From Aspidapion aeneum (Eukaryota > Arthropoda > Insecta > Coleoptera > Brentidae), in NCBI GenBank assembly GCA_963576565.1, contig OY755042.1, forward strand, positions 106,817,314-106,881,313: a stretch of DNA of 64,000 nucleotides. Direction: 5' to 3'. Shown here one piece after another: positions 20,720 to 32,715 of this stretch; positions within the stretch are counted from its first letter, which is position 1, and each line of letters begins with the position of its first letter. The position numbers and the translations under genes are program-made. The notes under the pieces were generated by a model. That model saw only the letters and a program-made list of their open reading frames with translations. It was not told where the DNA came from and ran no database searches.

Positions 20720-21543
20720 CTAGTACTACTATGTTGGTTTAGAACGTTTTTATACGTTGTTCGACACTTATTCTCCACCTCCTTCAATCCCGACAATCAT
20801 CTTCTGTCAGGTTTTTTTGAATCATTTGATCTTTGGGTTGCCTGTTGCCATTCTAGGACCTGTTTTCGTAATCTTTCGTCGTTCATCCGTTGTACATGGC
20901 CGTACCATATCAGTTGTCTTTTGGTGATGTCATCCGTTATGCTTCTCTCGATTCCCATTCTTTTTTCTCTGATCTCATTTCTTATGTGATCTGTTCTAGA
21001 TATTGTCTTTGATCTTCTTATTGCATCCATTTCGACACTTTCCATTTTTCTTTTGTATTTTTCTGTTACGCGACAAGTCTCTATTCCATAGAACGGCGTG
21101 CTTTTCACGATTGTTTCATATATGTTAAATTTTACATTCTTTTTTATCTCTCGGCTACATAAAATACTGCGATGACATCCAATAACCTTTTTTGCTGTTA
21201 CTATTCTTTTTTCCAGTTTTTACAGTCTGTTCCTGTCTTATCAAATGTGACACCCAAGTATACATACTCATTGCATGGAGATATTGTTTGTGCATTGTCT
21301 AGTTCCAACTCACTGGATTCGTTTCCAACACATAAGTACTATGTCTTGTCCACGTTCACTGTTAATCCCCACTTTTGGTATTCTTTCGTTAACTTTCTCA
21401 TCATATACTCCATGTATTCTTTATCATTAGCTACAATTACTTGCTCGTCAGGTGTATATCGTAAATCGGTCGTTAAGTTGTATTCCCATGCCGTACACTC
21501 TACGTTTCCAGTTTTTTTAGATCTACTGTGGTATATATTTTAA
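20720..21543 (-). pseudogene. LINE family B relic (C-terminal reverse transcriptase and thumb)
   Basis: Minus strand from 21543: MGIQLND, then the QVIVANDKEYMEYMMRKL stretch that follows the (deleted) ADD motif, KWGLTVNVDKT, EYVYLGVTFDKTG, and a C-terminal region with IETCRVTEKYK, a DHIRNEIREKRM block, ITKRQLIWYGHVQRM and a Pro/Arg-rich end (open frame 21108-20797). A near-continuous path with a stop and small frameshifts. The 3' end carries a short (TAG)n tail at about 20722. Copies at 22195, 37500 and 62790 belong to the same family. Resembles insect RTE-like endonuclease-RT elements; the polymerase core is missing here. Confidence 0.8.
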
Positions 21544-21544
21544 A

Positions 21545-22190
21545 AAGAGTTTTAAGAGTTTTAATTTGCCAGGAATTTTTCGAGGCTGGGCCAAGGCCCC
21601 TTTACATAAGATGGCTAGTTACGCATATGAGCAATAATAAACGAGTTCCCCCTAACAACACAATTATGACCGCAAGTTTATTAACAAGCAGGAAAAAAAG
21701 CATGTTAAAAATCTAGTTGCTGCAAAATACCTGCCGATTAAAATCGTTTTTATTAAAATCAACATAAGAAATTGCCAAACTCAGTAGGTATTTCATAACT
21801 TGAGCAATTTTTAAACGATTTGCACCTGTAAACAATAATTACGATGCAATAGTGTATTGAGTATTCTAGGACACAGTTTTTAGACGGTCTCATTTTAAAT
21901 TAGGTATCTTATAAAATTAATCTGTCTGATTGGGTCTTAGCAAACACCTTACATTCATTTGTTACAAGCGTATACTCGATAGGAATCGCTTTCACCGATA
22001 ATGCCGCAAAAATGTCCTTAGATCTAATGCAATTTTAACGATTTGGCACCAAGGCGGGTTTATTGATCATGCAAGGCCAACAAAAGAATAGTCCGTTTTC
22101 TTTTCGTTTTGTATTAAATTATAAAAAACGCGGTGCTTTTGTAAATAGTTGATGTGACGACCTGAATATCTGTCAGCCTCTCCGAGAACA
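21545..22190. other. AT-rich spacer
   Basis: No recognised feature. Confidence 0.45.
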
Positions 22191-22194
22191 TAGA

Positions 22195-23170
22195 AGTACA
22201 TGGAGAGGAACTAATAATCGAAAGAGAAATAATAGAGTAGTTTTAAAAAGCTTAAATCCGGAAAAGGTAGCGGACCTGCGGGATTATACGCTGAAATGCT
22301 CAAATATGGACCAGAGAAACTAATAGAAAATCTCACCTATATTATCAATCAATGTATAAACGGATATAAAGTACCTGATGATTGACCAATACATAAAAAA
22401 GAAAACAAGCTGAACTGCAACAATTACAGAGAAATTTCAGTAACCAGTACTCTTAGTAGATTGTACGGTAGGATTCTTAGAGATCTAATAGAGAATGATT
22501 TTCATGAACAAGAAGAAGAAAAGCAAAGTGGGTTTCATGCAGACAGATCTTGTAGTGATAATGTTTTTTGTCTTAAACAAGTAACTGAGAAAAGGAGTGC
22601 CAGAAATATAGAGACTTTTGTTACCTTTATGGACCTACAAAAACCATATGATAACGTTCCAGTAGAAAAATTATGGACAGTGTTAGAGCAAACTAATATC
22701 AGTCATACATACATAAAAGCAATAAAATAACTATACAAAAAGTCAAAATCTAAAAGTAAAAATTGGAAATTAACTTTCGAAAAAATTCCTGGTAGCGAAA
22801 GGCTTTTAAGACTTAAGAAAAGCTGGAATTGTTAAGTACAGGGCATGGGAATACAACGTAACGACAGATTTACTATATACACAAGTAATTGTAGCTAATG
22901 ATAAAGAAGACATGGAGTATTTGATGAAAAAGTTAACGGAAGAATACCGAAAGTGAGCATGTACAAGACACAGTACCTATGTATTGGAAACGAATCAAGT
23001 GAGTGAGAGAACTAGATGCTGGACAAACAATATCTCCATGCAGTATGTATACTTGGGTGTTACGTTTGATAAGACAGGAACAGATTCTAAAGAACTGGAA
23101 AAAAGAATAGTAATAGCAAAAAAGTTATTGGATGTTTTAACAGTATTTTATGAAGCAGAGCAACATTAGC
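22195..23170 (+). pseudogene. LINE family B relic (most of the reverse transcriptase)
   Basis: Reads through the RT domain: GLYAEMLKYGPEKL, NNYREISVTSTLSRLYGRIL, QSGFHADRSCSDNVFCLKQV, then TFMDLQKPYDNVP, where the catalytic Asp motif is kept as MDLQKPYD (an Ala to Pro change). After stops at 22730 and 22830 it continues with GIQRNDRFTIYT, QVIVANDKEDMEYLMKKL and QYVYLGVTFDKTG. The ADD motif is deleted, as in the copy at 20720-21543, so both may derive from an already defective source. Several stops; the C-terminal region is missing after 23170. Confidence 0.8.
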
Positions 23171-23174
23171 AGAG

Positions 23175-23850
23175 AGTTTTTTTTTGTTCGTGTGTTATCG
23201 AGTAAAAAACATAAAGAGCAATTTACTCGCTGATTATTATTTTAAAATTCTAGCAAATTATAAGTAAATTGTTTTTTTTTCTCTACAAAGGTAACATATT
23301 AAAAAAAAATTATAAAATATTTTTAACTAAAGCATTCCAATATTTTATACAGTGTTTTAAAAAGTTATTAAAAAAACATTTTGCTAAAACAAAATTAAAT
23401 AAAATCATTCATCCTACAACAAAATACTTTTATTTAAAAGACAATTGTTTTTAATAAGTTCATACACTTTTAAATGCAACATCTATTAAAAACAAGTACA
23501 TAATCAATGGTTTTAAATTTTCCAATAAAAAAAAAAAAATATCTTTTAATTAAAATTAAATAAAGTTTTTATTCTTTAAACTAGATTCTCGATGGTCAAA
23601 TAACTTGTTTTTATTTATAGGTAAAATGTAGTCTAGGTGAATAAAAAACAGGTGAATTTCATATTATTTCAAAATACAAAAAACTTAATAGGTTTATAAT
23701 TTATTTGATTGATTTTTCTCGGTGTAGTTAAAAATCTGGTTTGTGTTTTTTTTATTTACGAGTTGCGGGATCAGTTGCGACCAGAGAATAGCCAATACAC
23801 TATTCTCGGGTTGCGACATCTAAATAATAAAGTAGTTCACAGAAGCATCG
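23175..23850. other. AT-rich spacer
   Basis: Long A/T runs and no recognised feature, except a small inverted pair (GAGAATAG...CTATTCTC) at 23784-23809. Confidence 0.45.
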
Positions 23851-24096
23851 ACCTGGGTATCTATTCTGGGTCTTGAACGATGGGACGATCCACATCACAC
23901 GCTTTGACCAATCGCAAGCTTTAAATTAGCTCCGAGCCGTCACGTCACGTCACTTTAAACGCGTAAATTTCACTAACTCTAAAGAGCGGGCGACTATGCC
24001 ATTGGTCGAGACAAGAGAGTTTGCCATTGGTCAAAGCGTGTAATGTGTATGGATAGTCATATTGTTCAAGACCAAGAATAGATACCCAGGGCTGTT
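23851..24096. mobile_element. MITE with CCTGGGTATCTATTCT termini
   Basis: Arms of about 65-80 bp (23851-23920 and 24012-24096) are inverted. Both contain CCTGGGTATCTATTCT, TGGTCTTGAAC-like sequence and ACACGCTTTGACCAAT. No ORF. The outside flanks (GTTCACAGA-like on both sides) are similar but not an exact duplication. Confidence 0.7.
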
Positions 24097-24159
24097 CACA
24101 GACTCGACCGTTTGATTTAAGGACCCAAAGCGCTTGGCAGCTCCTCTCTATTTTGAATT

Positions 24160-25250
24160 TTATTTTTTTAATTTAAATTTTTTTAACTTAAAAAAAATCA
24201 TATAATATTTTTAAAGCCTTGACTGTGTCGGACACATTTACATAAATCTTGACAATTAATCACCTTATTTCTGACTACATGTGAAGTACATACAACAAAC
24301 CATAAAATACACCGTGGGGTGATAACCTCGGAAAGAAAAAAAAAAGAAAGAAAAAAAATCAATAAACAAACAAGTGTTGCTAAGTAATTGTTTAGTCAGA
24401 TAAGACACAATAAATAAAAGTAAAATACTAACAAAATAATTGTTTAAGCAAAACAGGAACATGAACGTTACTAATACTCATGATGTTGAGTGTAGACCCA
24501 TTTGTCAAAGTTTCTAACTATTGTTATTTATCCACTTTTAAAACTATTTCTAGATATTTTGACAACAAAATTGTTACATTATAATGTGTTCTTCCAGGGC
24601 TGATAAAGTCCCAATAAAGGGACGAAACTTCCTCAAAAAATTGTCTTAGCGTTGGACGATGAATCGGCTAAAGAATTATCAGTAAAAGGCAAAACACCCC
24701 GAATAATAAAAGAGAGGTGAAAGTTCGACAGAAATACTTGCATAATCGTTCAAATTTACATAAACATGGAAACTTAAATAAGGCACATTTTACGTCTACA
24801 TCAAAATTTAAGACATATCTTACAAAACTTTCAAGATTTGTCTTATTAAAATTGACGCAACAATGGCAATCAATCTGAAGGAATGGTTCGAGGAAACACG
24901 TCGTTCAATAGTCATTGTTTCTGTTGACAAACTGACTACGATGACTTAACCATTTCGGATGTATTACAAGCATGTTGGAAAGTCCGCACCACAGTAAACT
25001 AATTATTTATAGTAAGGAAAGCACCCCGGTATTGTCATAATACTGTTATACATACATTAGTTCGGAATACAAAGTTCGAGAGGCGCTTATTACAGACCGT
25101 CACCCCTGGTATAAAAATATTATATACAGACGCCTGTGCTGTCGCCATGGACATTAACCGCTACTCTCGGTATATGTTTTTGATTATGACTGACATTGGC
25201 AAAACAGATAAAAATATGACGTAAATGTAATTCAGCATTTTTCATTTGTG
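24160..25250. other. AT-rich intergenic DNA
   Basis: No gene seen. A block at about 25060-25130 (ACAAAGTTCGAGAGGCGCTTATT) resembles 27355-27405 and is probably a dispersed repeat. Confidence 0.45.
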
Positions 25251-25303
25251 GTTGCAGTTTTTCGTGATTTTTCGACTTTTTACCTTATTTTTAAAAGTGT
25301 TTT

Positions 25304-25566
25304 TTGCTAAATTGTGGCCTATCCGTAATTAAGAAATTTAAAAGAAAACAATTTTGTGTTCGTGGGTGCGAAGACTATGTTAGCAAGCACCATTCCCAAA
25401 CGAAACCTAAAAAAAATACTTCGGCAAAAAAACTAACTTTGACGAAAGACGAAATTCACAAATATATAGTGTGTGATGGACACGTTGAACCTGGACGGAG
25501 TTTTAAATGTTTAGTTTTAAATGTTAATATTTGGAAAAAACATAGATTATTTCACTATACTTATAT
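25304..25566 (+). CDS. unidentified short ORF upstream of a TIR element
   Basis: About 87 codons before the frame runs into the TIR element at 25567. It is Lys- and Cys-containing (FCVRGCEDYVSKHH, then AKKLTLTKDEIHKYIVCDGH), more coding-like than its surroundings. I do not recognise the family. It could be an exon or domain fragment of a transposon protein. The apparent C-terminus to 25630 is MITE sequence. There is no strong start context. Confidence 0.25.
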
Positions 25567-26295
25567 ACACCCAGGTAGCAAGGTCATGTTTTTTAAACGT
25601 CAAAAACAGGTCATTTTTAATGACCATTGACGTCTCTAACCTGACGTGTAAATGACCTTTAATTGACGTTCAAAAGACACACCCAAAATGACGTCATTTT
25701 TAGACGTTTTAAAGACGTCAGCAATATGACGTATTTGGGACCAGACCAGAACATCAGACACACACAGACACAAACCTATTTATGACTTTTTTTAAACTCG
25801 TCTGAATATATGAAATATTCCCTGCAGTTGAGAACACTGAAGGAAACTTAGACACAGAAGGTGAATCTTCTGTGACTTAGACCTTAGACCTGGAAGTACT
25901 CGAACAGGTACAGCAATCTTCTGTGAGGTACAGATCAAAATAGACCTAAACCTAGACTTACACATCTCCACCTTGAAGCGAAAGAAGCCTCGAAGTTTGT
26001 CTTGATTTAATATTTAATTAATTTTACATACGTACCCCCACATTCCGTATAAATCCGGTCAAGTACTGACTGGGGCACCATCTATGTAAGTATGAGTGTA
26101 TGTCTCTTGGACAAGGTGTGCAGGTTGGCTAGTGACCAATATATGACGTGTTTCAGACGTCAAAAACTACACTACGAAAAGACATCAAATACTTGACGCC
26201 TTAAAGACATTTTTTGGTAGATGACCTGCTGGTCATCCAAATGACCACTTTTCGACGAAAAAAAGACGTCATTTGATGACCCCTTGCTACCTGGG
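25567..26295. mobile_element. TIR element rich in TGACGT motifs
   Basis: Termini CCCAGGTAGCAAGG (left, from about 25570) and its complement (right, to about 26295). Flanking these, both ends carry many copies of (T)GACGT(C) and GGTCAT/ATGACC, which alternate strand. No ORF of note in ~725 bp. A non-autonomous DNA element; superfamily not assigned. Confidence 0.7.
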
Positions 26296-26729
26296 CAGGG
26301 TTCGGCAGAATGATCTCCCACAATAAAAACGCCATTGTAAATGCTATTTATATTTCATTTTTTTCGGTACACAGTCGAAGCTGATTTCTGAAAGTTTCAC
26401 TCGTGCAGTAACTCTAAAGCGATATTCCTGTAATTTCTTGGTGTATTGCTGCTTTCAATTCGTCAATGGTTCGGGAATAGTGTTCAGATATTCCCAAAGT
26501 ATCTGGAACTAAAGCATGTCTACCAAGTGCGAAGTGAGTACGAAGAGTTCTTTGTGTCGTAATCACAGATTCGTTACCTACTTTTGCTAAATGTCTCGAT
26601 AACGAAGGCACGATGGCAAGGTAATGGCAAGCCGCGAGCTACCAACCAACTACGCTAAGCTTCCCCTCTCTTCAGTGATTCAGGCACAGTGACAGTGCAA
26701 AATGTGGGAGATCATTATGCCGGATCCTG
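26296..26729 (-). mobile_element. internally deleted mariner/Tc1-like element
   Basis: Inverted termini of 27 bp (26296-26322 and 26703-26729) share ATGATCTCCCACA. The minus-strand frame 26611-26414 joins an N-terminal transposase segment (VITTQRTLRTHFALGRH, a helix-turn-helix start) directly to a C-terminal segment (SRTIDELKAAIHQEI). The DDE catalytic core that normally lies between is gone, so this is a MITE made by internal deletion of an IS630/mariner-type transposase gene. It abuts the preceding TIR element without a gap. Confidence 0.75.
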
Positions 26730-27490
26730 TTTAATTAAATGAATAACCGGCAATATTCACTTTACTTTGAAAGGCTTACGTTACATTTTTTTATTTTTCA
26801 TGAAAAAACAAAGTTTCCGTTTATGTAGGATGTGTAAATATTTTCTATGCACTAATAAAAAGGAAATTACTGTAGAATATTCGTCAAAAAGCCTTTTTTT
26901 AACTAGAAAATTAGCCTCTCAAGGAAATTTATGTACCTAAATGAATGGGAAACAAACTTTTAAACCTTATAGATTGAATAAAAATTTAACTTTCCTTTTT
27001 TTTATTGCTAGTAGTCATTAATTTAAACATTCTTTGATTAAGCTTCCTTATTGATTGGTGTTTATAGAGTCTTTTTAAGCAAATTGAGCTTTGACACAAA
27101 ATAACTCATTCTTATCAGCGCGCATCGTTTAAATTTAAATCTATGTAATTGATGAGTAGAATGAGTTTTTTAGTGTTAAAATTTAATTTGATAAAAACTG
27201 TTCAAAACACTATATTAAAAGATGTAGCTTGGAGAACGATTTCATTGATGGCTACGAGCATCCGGTATATAATAATTTGAAAAGCCATCCTGTAGTTTAG
27301 AGACAAACTACGTAAGCGTTACATTGTTTCAAATCCCCCTGTAAATGTTTAGTACGGAGCACAAAGTTGGAGAGGCGCTGATTCGTGCACGACATCCCGG
27401 TATACTGCGCCAATTTAGTAATACAACTCCCACCGTGTAAGTGTCTGGTCTATCTCTGTCATTCGTCTATGGTTCGCACTTAGCTTTTTA
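26730..27490. other. AT-rich spacer
   Basis: Nothing coding. The block at about 27355-27415 is the repeat shared with 25060-25130. Confidence 0.4.
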
Positions 27491-27492
27491 AC

Positions 27493-27527
27493 TAGAGACC
27501 CTGTATGTAATACATACAGGGTCTCTA
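27493..27527. repeat. perfect 35-bp palindrome
   Basis: Seventeen-base arms (TAGAGACCCTGTATGTA and complement) around a single central base at 27510. No clear flanking repeat. Confidence 0.8.
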
Positions 27528-27529
27528 AA

Positions 27530-28115
27530 GTAACCCATAGGTATGATGGAATACACTTGAACATATTTAATACCAAATCTAAAAATGTTCCTCTAGTGTA
27601 AAAGCTCTGCTTAGAACTGACCAAAGAAACAAAAAAACTTCTTGTTCTGGTAAAAGGAAATACTTAAAGAATATTGAGGGAACAAAATGAGAGAAGAGAG
27701 GAAGTTCATTCTCCAGGTTCGGTTCGGTTCAAAATTTAAAAACATAAATTACAATATGGTTTAATAAGTTACTAGGACGTGGAAAAAAGGTAAAACAAAA
27801 TATATTGTCTAATATCTTTATGGCAGAGAAAAAAAACCGAAAAAAGTAATACATTTTAAAAATAACCTAGTTAATTTTGAGAACCTATAATTTAGTGGTA
27901 TATTAATCAGTTCCTTATTTAAAATGCATAAGTAGTAGGCGGTAATATTAATTATTTTAACAAAACAATGAGTGACTAATATCACCTACAAAACCATCGA
28001 CTTTAGTGAAAGTGGCAATACTGGAGCAGCCCAAGGGTTAGAATTCAAGGAAACGTTGTTTTTTTTACCAAACAAACATAATTATGCCTGAGGTTAGGAA
28101 TAATATCAGTTGGTT
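27530..28115. other. AT-rich spacer with a (GGTTC)3 run
   Basis: The GGTTC pentamer is repeated three times at 27716-27730; otherwise nothing recognised. Confidence 0.45.
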
Positions 28116-28119
28116 AATT

Positions 28120-30690
28120 ACGAGATCTATTGAAGGCTCAATACCAACTAAGAGATCCTGTTGGTTTAATAGGTTATTTTAAAGATGATTTTAAAAGCCA
28201 TTTTTATTGAGACACCCTTGTGTATCTTATGTATCTTTCCTTTTACAGTGCCTTAGATTACAAATATTAATAGGTGATTACTTATCAGATTTAGAAAATG
28301 CCCAAATTCTGTTGATTTAGTGGATAGTTCGCGTGACAAATCCAAAAACCATCTTTAGTGAGACTTCCCTATGTCAAAGAAAATATATATTATGTTCTCT
28401 GCCTCTGTATGTTGATTATTTAACAGCACAAACATTATATTGCCTATTAAGAAGAATAATCAAATCTATTGAAGGCTCAATACCAATTACCAAATTCTGT
28501 GGATTTAATATGTTCTTTTGAAGATGAATTTGAAAGTTATATTTATTGAGACACCCTTGTATATCTTTAGTATTTTACCGGACAGACCTAGCAGTGCCTG
28601 AGATTAGAAATAATAATAGTTGATTACTTATTAGATTTAGAAGATAATTTGCATAACAAATCAAAAACCATCTTTATTGAGACCCTTGTGTATGTTGATT
28701 ATTTTACAGGACAAAGATTCTTTTACCAAAGTTAAAAACAGTATAATTATTAGATCTATTGAAGGATCAATATCAACTACAAAATTATGTTCATGAATAA
28801 ATTCGAGAGCCATCTTTATTGAGATACCCTTGTATATCTGAAGTATTTTACCGGACACACATTACAATGCCTAAGATTAGAAATAATAACAATAGTTGAT
28901 TATGTATCAGATCTATTAAATCTACTATTACCAATTACCAAATTTTGTGGATTTAGTAAATAATTTTCGTAACAAATCTAAAACCCATCTTTATAGAAGC
29001 ATCCCTGGAAAAGTTGATTAATTTACAGAAGAAACGTTGCCTAAGATTAAAAATGTTATCGGTTGGTTAATTATCAGATCTATAAAAGGCTCAAACCATT
29101 ACAAAATTCGGTTGATTTAACAGATGCTTTTAAAAATGGATTCAAAAGGCATCTTAATTGAAACTACTGTGTTCTTTAAGTATATTTTACCGAACAAACA
29201 TCATAGTACTCGAGTTTAGAAATAATAATATTTTATTACTTATTAGATCTATTAAAGACTCAATAATAACTACCAAATTTAGTTGATTTAGAAACTTTGA
29301 CTAACAAATTCCAAAAACCATATTTATTAAGAAACAACTGTGTATGTTAATTATATTAGAAGACAAACATTATATTGCCTAAAATTAGGAATAATATCAG
29401 TTGTTTAACTATCAGATCTATGAAGGCTCAATATCGACTTCCAAATCCTACTGATTTAATAGATAATTTTGAAAATGAATTCGAGAGCCATCTTTATTAT
29501 ATATTTTAGGTATTTTGCCGAGTATGTGATTAGAAAAATATAACAGTTTATTATGTATTAGATCTATTAAAGGCTCAATTCCAACTACCTTATTCTGATG
29601 ATTTACTAAATAATTTGCATGACAAATCCAAAAAGAATCCTTAATGAGACACATGATTATTTTACAAAACAAACATTATATTCTCTATAGTTTAAAGTAG
29701 TATCGGTTGTTTGATTATCAGATCTATTAAAGGATCAATACCAACTACAAAATCATGTTGATTTAATAGATAATTTTGAAGATGAGATCGAGAGTCATCT
29801 TTATTGAGATATATCATTGTGTATCTTAAGTATTTAAAGCGGCACACATTACAGTGCCTTATGCCGGTTTCCACCAAACGGACAAAACAAAAACAAAACA
29901 TAAACTCGTGTCGAATAAAACAAAACTGAAACTTTTGGCCAACTTTTTCAAAACTGGCGTGTTTTGCGACAGTTGGATTTTTGTTTTTCGAGTCCCGTTT
30001 GGAAGCGGTAACATCAAAAGGTTTTGACTAGTTTCGACGAGTTTTGAAACTCGTGTCTGTTTAGTGGAAAGGGTCGTGTTGAGTTTTTTTATGTTCTACT
30101 TTTATGTCGTCGTGCCAGTCTGGCTACCACTTCTGACTAGCGACTACCAGTGGAAAAGGACCGAAAACAAAAACAAAACTCAAACAAAACCTAGTCCGCT
30201 TGATGGAAACAAGAGTTTTGGGTTTGTCTTCGATTTGTTTTTGTTTTTCGGAAACTAGAAAACACAAACAAAACACAAACTCAACTGTCCGTTTGGTGGA
30301 AAACCGTCTTTGGAAAAAGAAAAAATAATAATAGTTGATTACATATCAGATCTATTATAGGTTCAATACCAACTACCAAATTTTGTGGATTAAGTAGATT
30401 TGCGTGACAAATCCAAAAACCATTTTCATTGAGAAACCCCTGTGTGTGTTGAAAATTTTACAGGACGAACATTATATTCCCTAAGGTTAAGAATAATATC
30501 AGTTGTTTAATTATAAAGGTCTATTGAAGGCTCCAACAAATCATGTTGATTTAGTGGGTACTTTAACAGAGGAATTCAAAAACCATCTTTATTACAAGCC
30601 ACCCTTGTGTATATTATCAGCTCTCAAGTTATATGTGTTGATTTCGTAGATAATTTGCGTGATAAATCCAAAAACCTTATATATGGAGAA
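28120..30690. repeat. diverged satellite array, ~165-bp unit
   Basis: Anchors such as ATCTATTGAAGGCTCAATA with CCAACTACCAAATT recur near 28128, 28464, 28749, 28912, 29080, 29247, 29417, 29565, 29721, 30347 and 30523. Most steps are about 150-175 bp, with a few doubled. Units also share CCATCTTTATTGAGA and ACATTA...TGCCTAAGATTAG. They have diverged markedly. The array is interrupted at 29863-30313. Confidence 0.8.
29863..30313. mobile_element. TIR element inserted in the 165-bp satellite
   Basis: Ends carry CCGGTTTCCACCAAACGGAC and the complement of a close copy (CGGTTTTCCACCAAACGGAC), followed inward by A-rich ACAAAACA repeats on both sides. About 450 bp with no transposase. The satellite sequence continues on each side, so the element is younger than the array. 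Confidence 0.7.
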
Positions 30691-31049
30691 ACCTCTATAT
30701 AGGGTGAACATACCAGTTATTGGACAGAAGCTTTTTTTCAAATTTAAGTGGCTGTCACTGCAATATTTTTCAACCTATATTACTCTGCCTATTTCACATA
30801 GTAAATATATACTATTTTATGCAATTGACTTTTAAATATTCCTAATATTAAAGTGCTTTTAAAAATTTAGAAAAAAATTGGAAAGGTTTCAAAAAGTTAG
30901 TTATTGGACAAAAAATTCAATTATTGCACACAAAATTTTTAGTTATTGGACACTGAAAAAAAATGATTAAAAGCGAATAAAAAAGTGAAACCAGTTATTA
31001 AAAACGTTTATTCACCTAAATCTATAATCAATTATATCACTTAAATTTT

Positions 31050-31493
31050 TTATTTAATTTTTGTACATATTAAATAGTTGTCGACGGCCATGTCGTCCTT
31101 GGCATTATCATCTTCGTCCCTCTTTCTTTTATCAAGTTCCTTACACATTTTGCTGTTGATTTCTATCTGATCATCTATTCCTCCTATTCTACTTATCATT
31201 TCTTCCGTGTTTTCACAAAAGTTGCTGTTGGTTTTATCTTTACCATTTATATTTCCACCTTCTGCACTTTCTACTTTTTTCGACTCAACGTACAAATTAC
31301 TGCCAGTTATTTTTTCAGCGTTTATTCCATAATTTTTTTTATTGTCAGTTTCTTCTGGCTCTTCACTCAGTTTTCTCTCCGCCATCTGTCGATCAGCGTT
31401 ATCCTCATTGCTTTCTATTTCTTTCGGTTTGGTATATATTTTGAGGTTGTATTCCTCTTTCTTTCTGCAATCTGCGGTCAAGCTCTTTGTCAT
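31050..31493 (-). CDS. charged 147-aa ORF within the TA-flanked element
   Basis: The frame is intact from start to stop. Rich in Lys, Glu, Asp and Asn, it includes a possible nuclear-localisation stretch (LDKRKRDEDD) near residue 120 and no predicted membrane segment. No known domain is recognised. It could be an N-terminal or accessory protein of the element or a fragment of a captured gene. Composition alone can keep such a frame open, so coding status is uncertain. It overlaps a 64-codon frame on the other strand that I regard as its shadow. Confidence 0.4.
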   Translation of the reverse strand: MTKSLTADCRKKEEYNLKIYTKPKEIESNEDNADRQMAERKLSEEPEETDNKKNYGINAEKITGSNLYVESKKVESAEGGNINGKDKTNSNFCENTEEMISRIGGIDDQIEINSKMCKELDKRKRDEDDNAKDDMAVDNYLICTKIK

Positions 31494-31629
31494 TATACAT
31501 CTCCCCGTTTTCTACACTTTCTATTCCTCTGTGTAACACATGTAGCACAAGAACAAATCCTTATCACCTTCTTCAGGAACATGTTTGTTATATTTTTTTG
31601 GAACACATCGTCGGTTCGGTTCGGTTCTG

Positions 31630-31688
31630 AATGAATATAATAATTATGGAATAATGTGTAATACACATTATTCCATATTATATTCATT
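31630..31688. repeat. hairpin with a perfect 33-bp core palindrome
   Basis: The core 31645-31677 has 16-base arms around one base. Outer arms AATGAATATAAT extend it with a 3-base bulge. It sits immediately after a (GGTTC)3 run at 31613-31627. Confidence 0.8.
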
Positions 31689-32289
31689 TTTCTTTGGCAT
31701 GATTGAAAACAAAAAACATAAAAAACCTCATGATTCAGTTATTGGACAGATTGTAATCAGTTATTGGACAGGCGTCTAATAACTGGTTATTTTACCACCA
31801 AAATCAAATTGCCGAAAATAGCGAAAACACCCTAAAAATGTCCACATAAAACTGTATAAACTTTGCAAAATGCAGTTATTGAGTTATTGGACAGGTGTCC
31901 AACAATTGAAAATGGTCAGATTTTAGCTGCGCAGTTATTGGACACGCCCTTAAAACATAATTGAACTTAAGTATATTGTAATAAACCTTAAAAATACTTA
32001 GTTTTACTGCTCTACTACCTTGTTTATTTATGCGAAGCACTTTGGTAATATTTGACCACCAACTATAACACTTGAATTCACCTAAGATTTCTTGAGATAG
32101 TCTTAAGAAAATCGTATTTTTCGTACACAACCATAGAAACGCACATTTTGCGCCAATACAATAGTATCAATCAATATAGATACCAATATAACAAAGGCGA
32201 CAACTCGAGAGAACTTTGCTTGTTTTCAGTAGAAACAAATGTGATGTCCAATAACTAGCGGGTGTCCAACAACTGGTAGGTTCACCCTA

Positions 32290-32714
32290 TGTTAAAAGAG
32301 TGTGACCACAAGCTTAAAATTCGCGAGATTTCGGACCAAATAACTTAGAACTAGATGTAAGTATAAACCATAAATTCTTTATGGTACATTTATAAGCCAT
32401 TAATGTCCAGGTCAGGCAACATTTAACGAATTAGGAAATTATTAATATAACTCCCATATAGAGGTAACGCAGCTTGAAATTCCCGTCATACTGTCACGTA
32501 TCGCTTATTAAGCAGAATTACAAGATTTGACTGAGACATACTCACCCAAGCGTAGGTCAATGGAAGGCGGGTGTGGCAAATCAAAATATAAAAACATTCC
32601 TTTATTGGATAAAAATTGTACCTGGTTGTTTTATATGTGCTCATAATTATTGCAGTACAATAACCACGTTTGAATATAAATACTTTCAGGGTCAAATTAG
32701 GTTCAAGAAATATT
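32290..32714. other. spacer, nothing recognised
   Basis: AT-rich; no feature. Confidence 0.4.
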
Positions 32715-32715
32715 A

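Larger units (their letters stand above)
30702..32287 (-). mobile_element. TA-flanked DNA transposon with repeated subterminal motif
   Basis: Terminal inverted repeats GGGTGAACATACCAGTTATT and the complement of GGGTGAACCTACCAGTTGTT, with TA on both outer sides (30700-30701, 32288-32289). The motif AGTTATTGGACA or a close variant recurs many times near both ends (for example 30714, 30898, 30941, 31737, 31760, 31881, 31932 and 32257 on alternating strands). It contains one charged ORF. TA duplication suggests the Tc1/mariner/pogo group, but no transposase core is visible. Length about 1.59 kb. Confidence 0.7.

Noticed and set aside
21172..21543. 123-codon plus-strand ORF
   Set aside because: Exact shadow of LINE family B on the minus strand.
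27716..27730. GGTTC run as a telomeric repeat
   Set aside because: Too short and not TTAGG or TCAGG; kept only as a dispersed short-repeat observation.
28120..30690. Regularly spaced repeats as a possible CRISPR-like array
   Set aside because: Whole ~165-bp units are related, with no short constant repeat and unique spacers; eukaryotic satellite.
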